Shown here piece by piece: positions 8,396-15,556 of a stretch of 40,624 bases of DNA. Origin of the DNA: Alphaproteobacteria bacterium. GTDB lineage: Bacteria; Pseudomonadota; Alphaproteobacteria; Micavibrionales; Micavibrionaceae. Within the stretch, counting starts at the first letter, position 1. Each line of letters begins with the position of its first letter. Position numbers and translations under genes: made by a program. The stretch covers positions 1 to 40,624 of the forward strand of contig JANQFU010000015.1 of assembly GCA_028277665.1 (NCBI GenBank), read 5' to 3'. The notes below the pieces were generated by a model. The model was given only the letters and a program-made list of their open reading frames with translations. It was not told the origin of the DNA and searched no databases.

Positions 8396-8741
8396 ACAGA
8401 AACACATCTTCCGCTTCCCCGAAAAACAACTCGTATTCGTCAGCAATACTCACAATCAATCCCTGCCCGCCCCCGCTTTCCTGAGAAAAAGGGATTGGAA
8501 GAGACGGCTGACCGAGAAAAAACAATCCAACAACGCCAAGAACCAGAACCGCAAAAGACAAGGCAGGAACAGGTTGAGGGAAAAGATGGAGCAACGCATT
8601 CAGCCTTTGTTGCCCCGGGCGCAGGTGAATACGGTCGGAAGATAAAGCGGCCCGTACAATGCTGTCCTCGAATGCGGGATCCGGATCCAAAGGACGATGG
8701 CGGAGAAAAAATCCGCCGAGATCAGGTCTGTCATTCATCAT
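8394..8741 (-). CDS. Small single-span membrane protein, third gene of the ECF sigma operon
   Basis: The 115-residue protein is not recognised. It has a charged, proline-rich cytoplasmic-looking N-terminal half (about 1-60), one strong hydrophobic segment (VPALSFAVLVLGVVGLFFLG, about residues 63-82) and a short acidic tail. The start at 8741 overlaps the end of the sigma-factor gene (stop 8731-8733) and has a perfect AAAGGAGG with 5-nt spacing, so translation is coupled. This position and topology suit an anti-sigma factor or sigma-linked membrane sensor, but no zinc-binding HxxxCxxC motif is present. That role is only an inference. Confidence 0.75.
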   Translation of the reverse strand: MMNDRPDLGGFFLRHRPLDPDPAFEDSIVRAALSSDRIHLRPGQQRLNALLHLFPQPVPALSFAVLVLGVVGLFFLGQPSLPIPFSQESGGGQGLIVSIADEYELFFGEAEDVFL

Positions 8742-9375
8742 CAGAGCCTCCTTTCGTTCCAGACGGGTTGAGCGTTGCACGCAAAGTCGAGCGTGCCCGC
8801 GACAACAGAGATTCAAAGGCTTTCAGTTTTACTCCCATCATTTCTGCCGCCGCCTTGTTGCTCATCCCCTCGGCGTAGCATAACTCCACAGCCTGACGCT
8901 GACGATCCGGCAAAGCGGAAATTTCCCGCGCAAGAGCGTTATCACGCGCCTCAACTTCGTCAGATTCAGAACTGTCAGCCGGCACAGACATATCGGCCGG
9001 TTCGTCTCCCGCGGAAAAAGACTGTTCCTTTCGGACCCGCATACGCCGGAGACGATCTTTTGCCAGATTTGTAACAACCCGGTAAAACCAGCTTGTAAAC
9101 CTGACATTCGGGAAAAAGCGCCAATGAAGACGCCCTTCCCAGAAACGCACATAGGCCTCCTGAACGATATCTTCGGCCTCCTCCGGTGTCGCCAAAGTCC
9201 CGAGCCCCCGATACGCCGCCCGGTAAAACATACGGGCATGACGGAAAACCAGTAGCGTAAAAGCGGCCTGATCACGGACGTCCCTGACCCAAAGAGCGAG
9301 AACCTCGTCGGGTGTCTCCGAAGAGACACCATTTCCCGCGGTTCTCCCGCTCTTCGTCATGTCGGATAACAGCAT
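8731..9375 (-). CDS. ECF-type RNA polymerase sigma factor
   Basis: The 214-residue protein directs RNA polymerase to its own promoter set. Region 2 is clear (DIVQEAYVRFW, then the DNA-melting part FTSWFYRVVTNLAKDRLRR), as is region 4 (LPDRQRQAVELCYAEGMSNKAAAEMMGVKLKAFESLLSRAR broken across the helix-turn-helix). Start options are GTG 9399, ATG 9375 and ATG 9360; 9375 is preferred because AAAAGG, formed at the stop of the upstream EF-hand gene, precedes it by about 9 nt. It is the middle gene of an EF-hand / sigma / membrane-protein operon. Target genes are unknown. Confidence 0.9.
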   Translation of the reverse strand: MLLSDMTKSGRTAGNGVSSETPDEVLALWVRDVRDQAAFTLLVFRHARMFYRAAYRGLGTLATPEEAEDIVQEAYVRFWEGRLHWRFFPNVRFTSWFYRVVTNLAKDRLRRMRVRKEQSFSAGDEPADMSVPADSSESDEVEARDNALAREISALPDRQRQAVELCYAEGMSNKAAAEMMGVKLKAFESLLSRARSTLRATLNPSGTKGGSDDE

Positions 9376-9388
9376 TCCGGCACACCTT

Positions 9389-10057
9389 TTACTCGTCACC
9401 GGATTCCCGGCGTTCTTTCATAACCTCCCGGTGTTTCTTGCGCATATTGTCACGCGCAGAAAACATTTCCTTACGGGTCAGTATGGAATCGCCATTCACG
9501 TCCATTTGCTCCATCATGATCTCTGCCCGGCGCGTAAATTCCTCCTTGGAGACTTTTCCGTCGCCGTCCCGGTCAAGATGTGCGATCATCTTATCCGGCA
9601 AACCGGCTTTTCCGTGAGGCCCCTTGGGACCATGATCGCGGCCCCGGTGTTTTGCTCTCCTCTCCGGGCCGTCCTCTTCCGCATCCCCGGCACTTTCGGA
9701 GGGAGGAGGGGGAGGGGGAGGGGGAGGAGGATCGCCAAACTCCGAAGAAGCTTCTTGCAATGCAGAAACTTTTTCACGCAACAGATTGACGTCCTCCGAT
9801 GTAAAATATCCGTCAGCATTCTGATCAAGCATCTTGAAGCGTGCCGAAAGATGTGCATTCAGTTCCTCGGCAGTCACTTTCCCGTCTCGATCCGTGTCCA
9901 TCATTTCAAACGGCGTCGGACGTTCTCCTTCCATACCGTGCGCTCCCCCCGGGCCTCCCTGTTTAGCGGCCATAACTGGGGAAGCCGTCAAAATCGCTCC
10001 CATAACCAAAGTCAGAGCCGTCAGCCCCGAGATTCTGTGAATAGAAACCTGTCTCAT
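9389..10057 (-). CDS. Exported EF-hand calcium-binding protein
   Basis: The 222-residue protein has a Sec-type signal peptide (hydrophobic about 10-24, likely cleavage after SPVMA-A near residue 30) and four EF-hand loops: DTDRDGKVTAEE (54-65), DQNADGYFTSED (78-89), DRDGDGKVSKEE (162-173) and DVNGDSILTRKE (186-197). A run of ten prolines (110-119) and a His/Arg/Gly-rich linker separate the two pairs. The fourth loop has serine in place of the usual glycine. It is expected to bind calcium in the periplasm. It is the first gene of the sigma operon, so calcium or envelope state may feed into sigma control, which is an inference. AAAGGGA precedes the ATG. Confidence 0.88.
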   Translation of the reverse strand: MRQVSIHRISGLTALTLVMGAILTASPVMAAKQGGPGGAHGMEGERPTPFEMMDTDRDGKVTAEELNAHLSARFKMLDQNADGYFTSEDVNLLREKVSALQEASSEFGDPPPPPPPPPPSESAGDAEEDGPERRAKHRGRDHGPKGPHGKAGLPDKMIAHLDRDGDGKVSKEEFTRRAEIMMEQMDVNGDSILTRKEMFSARDNMRKKHREVMKERRESGDE

Positions 10058-10090
10058 AGAAAATCCCTTTCTCTTGCATAGACATGAAGC

Positions 10091-10133
10091 ATGTGAATCA
10101 CACCCCGCAAAACCGAGCGTATCCGATTCACAT
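10091..10133. promoter_or_regulatory. 9-bp inverted repeat ATGTGAATC / GATTCACAT upstream of the EF-hand operon
   Basis: The arms lie at 10091-10099 and 10125-10133 with a 25-nt spacer, 34 nt upstream of the EF-hand start codon. The repeat could be an operator or an RNA hairpin in the leader. It sits where the promoter of the sigma operon should be. Confidence 0.45.
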
Positions 10134-10180
10134 ATGGAACGCAGAAGAAAAGAAAACCCTTCGCAGAAAAGAAAATCGAA

Positions 10181-11164
10181 TCAGGACGACAGGTCCAGCA
10201 TAATCCGGTATCCGTTCGGACCGGTCGGCGGAAGCGCCATGGCCTTAAGAACATGCGCGTTCTGTTTGAGCTGGATCATCAGGCGAGAACCTCCGCCCTG
10301 CCGGACGAAAGACCAGGACTGAAGGATCGGCGATTTTGAGAACCGGCCGCTCTCCGGCCCGTTCCACCCGGCTTTTGGAAGATCGACGATCAGGGCGTTG
10401 CGGGCGTTATCGATCTCGTATTGATAGGGCGAAGGCGCATCCAGATCGAGGACAAGCCGGGACTTTCCGGGATGCTCGCCCGAGCGCACCTTGCGCACCG
10501 TCTGCGCCGTCGGCATTAAAGGTTCGGACGGCGATGACGCCGCAGATCCGGCCATCGACGCTTGCGGCGAAAGCGGCCGCGGCATTCCGGTCATGACGGA
10601 AGCATCGGCCATCGCCGAAGCGTGATCCTGCATCGCAAGCGGGACAGGGTTAATCCCCGCCGCCGTTGCAAACATCTTTCGCTCGTCAAGGAGTTTACGC
10701 AGCACCGGTAACAACCGGTTCATATCAGCCCGCAGAGAGACAAGCTCGCTTTCGAGGCGTGCAATCTGATGCGCCTGCGAATCGCCGCTCGGTGTGGACA
10801 TCGGCCGGGGCTTCGGCAGTTCTTCGGCAAGAGAGGGCAGTTCCTCGACGTGCAGTTCCGGCACTTTTGCACTTTTGACTTCCGGCGCCTCGCTCATCAC
10901 GCTGATGAAATCCTCGGCCTCCGGCGCGCCGCCATGTCCCGTCTGGCGGAATGTCGGCGGATCGGGGACTTCTGCGCGCGGATCGACCCGGACCGCTTTC
11001 GGCATGCGCCCGTCCCGGCTCTTCATTTTCGGCGGCCATTCCTGTGCCCACTGTGCAAAGCTTGACGAGCCCGAACATGCGGACAGCCCGATGCCGACGA
11101 CAAACATCAGCAGGGCTGTGGACAAAACGGGGAGTATCCGCGATCTGGGCTGTGAATAAGGCAT
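10181..11164 (-). CDS. AMIN-domain lipoprotein
   Basis: The 327-residue protein starts with a lipoprotein signal (hydrophobic about 10-26, lipobox LSAC, lipidated C30). A proline-rich linker and a predicted coiled coil (about 130-168, QIARLESELVSLRADMNRLL) follow. The C-terminal 105 residues look like an AMIN domain (VRKVRSGEHPGKSRLVLDL, then YQYEIDNARNALIVDLP), the module that targets amidases and secretins to peptidoglycan or the septum. No catalytic domain is present, so an adaptor role at the cell wall is inferred. The frame is open to a GTG at 11215, but the ATG at 11164 gives the proper signal peptide. It lies downstream of the WecA-like gene on the same strand. Confidence 0.75.
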   Translation of the reverse strand: MPYSQPRSRILPVLSTALLMFVVGIGLSACSGSSSFAQWAQEWPPKMKSRDGRMPKAVRVDPRAEVPDPPTFRQTGHGGAPEAEDFISVMSEAPEVKSAKVPELHVEELPSLAEELPKPRPMSTPSGDSQAHQIARLESELVSLRADMNRLLPVLRKLLDERKMFATAAGINPVPLAMQDHASAMADASVMTGMPRPLSPQASMAGSAASSPSEPLMPTAQTVRKVRSGEHPGKSRLVLDLDAPSPYQYEIDNARNALIVDLPKAGWNGPESGRFSKSPILQSWSFVRQGGGSRLMIQLKQNAHVLKAMALPPTGPNGYRIMLDLSS

Positions 11165-11183
11165 CAATTCCGACTCGCTACAG

Positions 11184-11207
11184 GGCTTCCTAAAAGCGTA
11201 GGAAGCC
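11184..11207. promoter_or_regulatory. Perfect 9-bp hairpin GGCTTCCTA / TAGGAAGCC
   Basis: The arms lie at 11184-11192 and 11199-11207 with a 6-nt loop, between the WecA-like gene and the lipoprotein gene. On the minus strand there is no clean T-run, so it may be a weak terminator or a leader hairpin of the lipoprotein gene. Confidence 0.5.
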
Positions 11208-11248
11208 TCTTTCACGAGGTCAAGGAAACCGGACGCGGCGAAGGAGGG

Positions 11249-12325
11249 TTATCCACACGCGCGCAAACGAGAGAGGAACGCGGTAAATCCGGCGGGGCGA
11301 AGCGCGATACAGGTATGTCCGGCCAACACAACAAAAAAGCCGATTGTCAGCACATATTCCGGAAGGCCGAAAAGGACCGGCCCCAGATATCCGAACGCGC
11401 CGTAAAACAGGCCGATACAGAGAATCGCAACCGCCGCCTCTCCGGCGGAATAGCCCGCAGACACAAAATGATGGTGAAAATGCCCGCGATCCGCGCTGAA
11501 CGGATGCCGCCCGCGTTTCAGCCGCGCGATAAAGAGCCCGAACGCATCGGCCACCGGCAGGGCGAGGATCCACGCAACGGAGATCGGCGGCAACGCAGCC
11601 TTGTCTTCCCCCTGGGAAAGCTGAATAGCGAACCAGGCCAGCGTCAGACCGAGCCCCATGCTTCCGGCATCGCCAAGAAAAATACTCGCCCCCCGCCGCC
11701 AGGGATTGCGCATGTTATAGACGAGAAATCCGGCCAGAACGGCAAGAAGGAGCGACAAGGCCAATGCCTGCGCCGAATAACCGGCCAGAAGCGCAGCAAT
11801 AAACAGCCAGACCCCGGCCAGAAAACTCATCCCGCCCGCAAGGCCGTCGATCCCGTCCATCATGTTGATTGCGTTAATCAGGAGCATGACAGCCAGCAGC
11901 GAAAACGGAATCCATCCGAGCCCGAGCCCGAAATACGCCTCCGGCGACACGAGGTGTCCGAGCTGATGCACATGCGCTCCGCCCCAGAACACGAGCAGAC
12001 ACGCGGCCAGAAACTGCGCGGCGAATTTGACCCAGGCATTCATGTCCACGAGATCGTCATACGCCCCGACGGCCACAATCAGGAAAAGGGCAACAAGAAA
12101 CGGCAAAAAGAAAAAAAGATCGCTTCCGGCACATAAGACCACCGCAATCATGAACACCGGGAACATGACCAGCCCGCCGATCGGCGGCACGGCTTTTTCA
12201 TGCTGTTTGCGTCCGCCGGGCGCATCCATATATCCCAGCCGCCGGGCCAGCTTGCGGGCCAAGGGGACAAGACCGAGCATCAACACAAACACCCCGCCCG
12301 GCGCCGCGAAATCAGAAAATGGCAT
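11249..12325 (-). CDS. WecA/MraY-family undecaprenyl-phosphate sugar-1-phosphate transferase
   Basis: The 358-residue integral membrane enzyme has about ten hydrophobic segments and the polyprenyl-phosphate N-acetylhexosamine-1-phosphate transferase motifs (numbering from the GTG one codon upstream): DDLVD (91-95), NAINMMDGIDGLAGG (152-166), FLGDAGS (217-223) and the HFHHH motif (283-287), which marks the WecA/TagO branch rather than MraY. It probably loads a sugar phosphate from a UDP-sugar onto undecaprenyl phosphate to begin O-antigen or another envelope glycan. No other glycan genes flank it. Either GTG 12328 or ATG 12325 could start it; a GGG lies about 8 nt before the ATG. Confidence 0.88.
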   Translation of the reverse strand: MPFSDFAAPGGVFVLMLGLVPLARKLARRLGYMDAPGGRKQHEKAVPPIGGLVMFPVFMIAVVLCAGSDLFFFLPFLVALFLIVAVGAYDDLVDMNAWVKFAAQFLAACLLVFWGGAHVHQLGHLVSPEAYFGLGLGWIPFSLLAVMLLINAINMMDGIDGLAGGMSFLAGVWLFIAALLAGYSAQALALSLLLAVLAGFLVYNMRNPWRRGASIFLGDAGSMGLGLTLAWFAIQLSQGEDKAALPPISVAWILALPVADAFGLFIARLKRGRHPFSADRGHFHHHFVSAGYSAGEAAVAILCIGLFYGAFGYLGPVLFGLPEYVLTIGFFVVLAGHTCIALRPAGFTAFLSRLRACG

Positions 12326-12360
12326 CACTCACACCCTGAAGACAATCACACTGAGACGCC

Positions 12361-14211
12361 TTATAACATGTCTTTACCCTTGCGCGCCAGACGCTCCGGA
12401 AAACGGTCGGATCGCAAGGCTTTGGCGACAGAACCCGGCAGACAGGCCGCCCGCCCGGTCATCAGATCCGCGATATGTTCGGCACAGAGCAACGTACTGA
12501 CAAGCCCGTGAGAACCATGCGCCGTACTTAGATAAAGATTCGGCCGGTCGCGCGCATCCGCCACCGACCTGCGCCAGCTTTCAATGTCGCAAAGAGCCCC
12601 GGCAATCGGAAAACGATCCTGCGCGGCGCACCGGAACCCCGTCCCGCCGGAGAGATCCGGAAGCGGATCAAAGGCCAGATCCGGCACGTTTTCGGCGAGC
12701 GTGGCAAAAACATCATGATGATCGTCCTCGCGAAGCCCCGGATCGTCGAGCCATTTTTGAAACGTCGAACCGACAATCTGCATCCCGTTATGCGCCGGAA
12801 GAATATAACCGCCGTAAGAAAGATTACACCGCAGCGGCGCACTCCGCTCATGCGCCGGAACGACCGCCGCCTGCCCCCTCACCGCATGAACGGGAAGCCA
12901 CGCCGCCTGCGGGATCCCGGAAATAGACGCCCCGGCACTCAAAATAACGGCATCATATCTCTCCCCCTCGACCAGCCATCCGGCATTCCCGTCTTCAACC
13001 GGAACGATCTCGCGCACAGGCGTCCCGAATGAGATCCGCCCGGCCATCTGTGCCGTTGCCGCGACATAACGATACGCCGCCATATGCCCGGCATCCGGCA
13101 AATACAGACAGGACGAGGAGACGGGCACGCCCGCAATCTCCGACGCCTCACCCGCATCAACAATCCGGGCATGCGCCTCCGGCCAGCTCCAATGGGCGCA
13201 CATCGAGGAAAACCGCTTTGCTTTATCGTCGGTATTGGCAAACATCAGCGTCCCGCAAACCCGGGCTTCGCTTTCGGGAAGCGCACCATAGATCCGGCGC
13301 GCCAGCGCAAAGGCGCTCCCGTAAAACTGCGCCCCCGTATCACGCTGCGCAGAAATCCGGGGATTGAAAGAGGCATAAAGATGCTCAAACAAAAACGCGG
13401 CTTTCTGATAATCTTCGGGCGTGTACCGCTCAAAAAGATCGGCCCGGATCCCGGCCTGCGCAAGAGCCCGCACGCAGGCAGATCCGGAAACGCCGCCCCC
13501 GATCACCGCGACAGATCGCGGCACAGCACATCTTTTCCCCGGCGATCCGGAAAGACGGCCCGTCAACATCTCCCGCTTGCGGCCGTATCCGGGCACTTTC
13601 CGAACGGAGAACCCGGCACCCTCCAGGCCGCGGCGAACCTCGCCGGCCGCCGTAAATGTTGCAAAACACGCATCAGGAGCGCTTAACCGCGCCATCGCCT
13701 GAAAAAGATCCGGCGTCCACATCTCCGGATTCTTGGCCGGCGCAAACCCGTCCAGAAACCAGGCATCCACACCGTTCGGACATGAAAAATCGGATAAAAC
13801 CTCCCCCACATCCCCGATCAAAAGAAGAAGCCGGACACGGTCGCTAACCTGCACGGGATGAAATCCCGGAATGCGCATCGGATACTGCGCAACCAGAGCC
13901 TCAAGCCGCCCGCCGAAAGCCGAAGACCAGCCACCAAGCGCAGAAAAAATCTGTCCGGGCAAAAGCGGATATTTCTCGACCGATACAAAATCGAGAAAAC
14001 CCTGCGCCCCGCTCTCTTCAAACGCCGTCCATGCGGATAAAAAATTCAGCCCGGTCCCGAATCCGGTCTCAAAAACCGTAAACCGCTGCCCGGGAGAGAC
14101 CGCGGCAAAACGGGAAAAAAGATCGTTCCCCTCAAGGAAGACATGCCGCGTCTCGGCAAGCCCGTCCTGCGCAGAAAAATAGATATCGTCGAATTGTTCA
14201 GATCGGATCAT
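12361..14211 (-). CDS. mnmC: Bifunctional tRNA 5-methylaminomethyl-2-thiouridine synthesis protein MnmC
   Basis: The 616-residue protein finishes the wobble-uridine mnm5s2U34 modification of tRNAs. The N-terminal methyltransferase half has the SAM motif ETGFGTGLNFL (48-58) and DGFAPAKNPEMW (154-165), both hallmarks of MnmC2. The C-terminal half is an FAD oxidoreductase (MnmC1) that begins with VAVIGGGVSGSA (GGGVSG at 238-243). E. coli MnmC is 668 residues, so this version is a little shorter but has both halves. The next upstream sequence is a full TATAGT element. Its stop lies 35 nt before the WecA-like start, so the two may be co-transcribed. Confidence 0.93.
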   Translation of the reverse strand: MIRSEQFDDIYFSAQDGLAETRHVFLEGNDLFSRFAAVSPGQRFTVFETGFGTGLNFLSAWTAFEESGAQGFLDFVSVEKYPLLPGQIFSALGGWSSAFGGRLEALVAQYPMRIPGFHPVQVSDRVRLLLLIGDVGEVLSDFSCPNGVDAWFLDGFAPAKNPEMWTPDLFQAMARLSAPDACFATFTAAGEVRRGLEGAGFSVRKVPGYGRKREMLTGRLSGSPGKRCAVPRSVAVIGGGVSGSACVRALAQAGIRADLFERYTPEDYQKAAFLFEHLYASFNPRISAQRDTGAQFYGSAFALARRIYGALPESEARVCGTLMFANTDDKAKRFSSMCAHWSWPEAHARIVDAGEASEIAGVPVSSSCLYLPDAGHMAAYRYVAATAQMAGRISFGTPVREIVPVEDGNAGWLVEGERYDAVILSAGASISGIPQAAWLPVHAVRGQAAVVPAHERSAPLRCNLSYGGYILPAHNGMQIVGSTFQKWLDDPGLREDDHHDVFATLAENVPDLAFDPLPDLSGGTGFRCAAQDRFPIAGALCDIESWRRSVADARDRPNLYLSTAHGSHGLVSTLLCAEHIADLMTGRAACLPGSVAKALRSDRFPERLARKGKDML

Positions 14212-14234
14212 ACAGCAACACAGATGTTAAAAGT

Positions 14235-14375
14235 TATAGTGATTTCCAATAAGAATAGGACATATTCTTATTGGAAATTGTACCGAGCAAAGCGAGTCGT
14301 CCGCAAGGACGAAAGCATGCCCGGCATTTGAGGGCTCGCATTTAAAATGTCCTATTTTAAATGCGAATAACTATA
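14235..14375 (+). mobile_element. 141-bp TATAGT miniature element, copy 1
   Basis: This non-coding element begins TATAGTGATT and ends AATAACTATA (imperfect terminal inverted repeats). It contains three hairpins: ATTTCCAATAAGAATA with its complement and loop GGACA; CGTCC-GCAA-GGACG, a GNRA tetraloop; and CGCATTTAAAAT/ATTTTAAATGCG with loop GTCCT. The flanking TA could be the target duplication. It lies between the toxin gene and mnmC. Other copies: 17641, 26031 (inverted), 31548 and half at 3565. Confidence 0.85.
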
Positions 14376-14379
14376 AATG

Positions 14380-14733
14380 TTAATTTTTAGACTTGAGACG
14401 CATGTGCAAAACTTCAGCCTCTTTGATCAACGTCGGCTCAAATTGTTGAATGAATCCCTGTAAATCAGTTCTGCCATGCCTGAGAGAAAGAAGATAAAGA
14501 GCATCTTCAAGCACAGAAAAAATCATGACGTGCCCACGAGCCGGAAAGAAAGACAAATGCTCCGAAAACGGGCGTTCCTGAAGAATATGAGGATATGCCG
14601 AGATCGTGTTCAGAAGATCTCTGATATCGGAAATATACGCCCTGGCCGCTTTGTCTCCGTATTCCAAGACGGAATAGTCCCTGATATCCCCAAGATCGGA
14701 CAAGGCACGATAGGTAAGACGAATCTCGAGCAT
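14380..14733 (-). CDS. ParE/RelE-family toxin
   Basis: The 117-residue protein resembles the plasmid-stabilisation toxins: LTYRALSDLGDIRDYSVLEYGDKAARAY at the N-terminus, YPHILQERPFSE in the middle, and VMIFSVLEDALYLLSLRHGRTD near the end, which is the RelE/ParE core order. About 20 extra residues follow the core. ParE toxins poison gyrase and RelE toxins cleave mRNA; the sequence does not decide between them. The start codon lies 9 nt after the stop of the antitoxin gene, the usual antitoxin-first arrangement. Confidence 0.82.
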   Translation of the reverse strand: MLEIRLTYRALSDLGDIRDYSVLEYGDKAARAYISDIRDLLNTISAYPHILQERPFSEHLSFFPARGHVMIFSVLEDALYLLSLRHGRTDLQGFIQQFEPTLIKEAEVLHMRLKSKN

Positions 14734-14742
14734 ATCAAACGC

Positions 14743-15024
14743 CTATGAGCTATGCGGCACACATCCCTCCCGTTTAAGCCGCTCGAATTCATCCAGAGCA
14801 TCCTCAAGATCTCCGTTAAAAACAATGGTTCGCCCCGCAATGGCGTCCTGATATCCCTCAATAACGGCTTCCCGAAGTTTTGCGGCTTCCATACGATCTT
14901 TTTTTTCGCGGATAAGAGCACGCAAAAATTCACTCGGCGTTGCATAAGATGTTCCATCTCCACAATTTCGATCAATAAACGCGCGCAACTCGTCCGTTAA
15001 TGATAGATTCAATGTCGCAGACAT
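14743..15024 (-). CDS. ParD-like ribbon-helix-helix antitoxin
   Basis: The 93-residue protein has a ParD/CopG-type DNA-binding N-terminus (MSATLNLSLTDELRAFIDR then YATPSEFLRALIREKKDR) and an acidic C-terminal arm (GDLEDALDEFERLKREG) suited to wrap the toxin. The start at 15024 is fixed by GGAGG with 5-nt spacing; the frame extends upstream but only through promoter DNA. It should repress its own promoter at 15059-15087 together with the toxin. Confidence 0.85.
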   Translation of the reverse strand: MSATLNLSLTDELRAFIDRNCGDGTSYATPSEFLRALIREKKDRMEAAKLREAVIEGYQDAIAGRTIVFNGDLEDALDEFERLKREGCVPHSS

Positions 15025-15058
15025 AGAGGCCTCCATATAAATTTGGGACATTAGAAAT

Positions 15059-15087
15059 ATTATAATAATAATGGCAATATTTTTCAA
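15059..15087 (-). promoter_or_regulatory. Consensus sigma-70 promoter of the toxin-antitoxin operon
   Basis: On the minus strand TTGAAA (15082-15087) and TATAAT (15059-15064) are separated by exactly 17 nt. The -10 is perfect and lies 34 nt upstream of the antitoxin start codon. The left end of a family-2 repeat starts 7 nt upstream of the -35. Confidence 0.85.
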
Positions 15088-15094
15088 TATCCGC

Positions 15095-15305
15095 CACGGC
15101 AATCGCCTAAAGTTATGAATATCAAAGCCGCAAGAAACGCAACTCATTGAAAAACAATAAAATCGTCATCCTCTGGCTTGTCCAGAGGCTCCATTCGTCC
15201 GCCCGCGCAGGTTTTGAAATAGATCCTCCGAACAAGTCGGAGGATGACGAAATTGAATTATATCAAAAGGTTAGTGTAATCGAATTTTTTCAAGCGATTA
15301 CCCTG
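15095..15305. mobile_element. Family-2 miniature element, copy A (211 bp)
   Basis: It starts CACGGCAATCGCCT and ends AAGCGATTACCCTG, imperfect terminal inverted repeats. Inside are two inverted pairs: CGTCATCCTC near 15167 and GAGGATGACGA near 15239, each with a neighbouring complementary arm. The copy at 26283-26504 shares the termini, the AAGTTATGAAT after the left end, and the REP-like core. It has no convincing coding capacity. Confidence 0.75.
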
Positions 15306-15360
15306 ATGCAGACGGGCGACCGCATGTGGTATGACGGGTGAGGGACATAGAAAAATAGAT

Positions 15361-15426
15361 GAATCACGAAGGCGCGAAGACGCGAAGGGATTTGCGAAAC
15401 TTCGCGTCTTCGCGCCTTCGCGATTC
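15361..15426. repeat. 27-bp near-perfect hairpin of CGCGAAG units
   Basis: The arms 15361-15387 and 15400-15426 pair at 26 of 27 positions with a 12-nt loop. They are built of repeated CGCGAAG/CTTCGCG units. The hairpin lies upstream of the M3 peptidase gene. The remaining sequence to 15556 shows no clear promoter. Confidence 0.85.
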
Positions 15427-15556
15427 AAAAATAGTTTATCCATCCATGTGCAATTGCCCTGATATCCGCCAAAACGAAAATCCGGTTGACGCCGCGCCTT
15501 TTGCTCCCCATCTTAACGGAACATGCCCAGGCCTCATTACAAATGCCAGAGAAATC

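Noticed and set aside
15147..15341. Small 64-codon gene within the family-2 element
   Set aside because: The frame runs through the REP-like arms and has no ribosome site or family resemblance.
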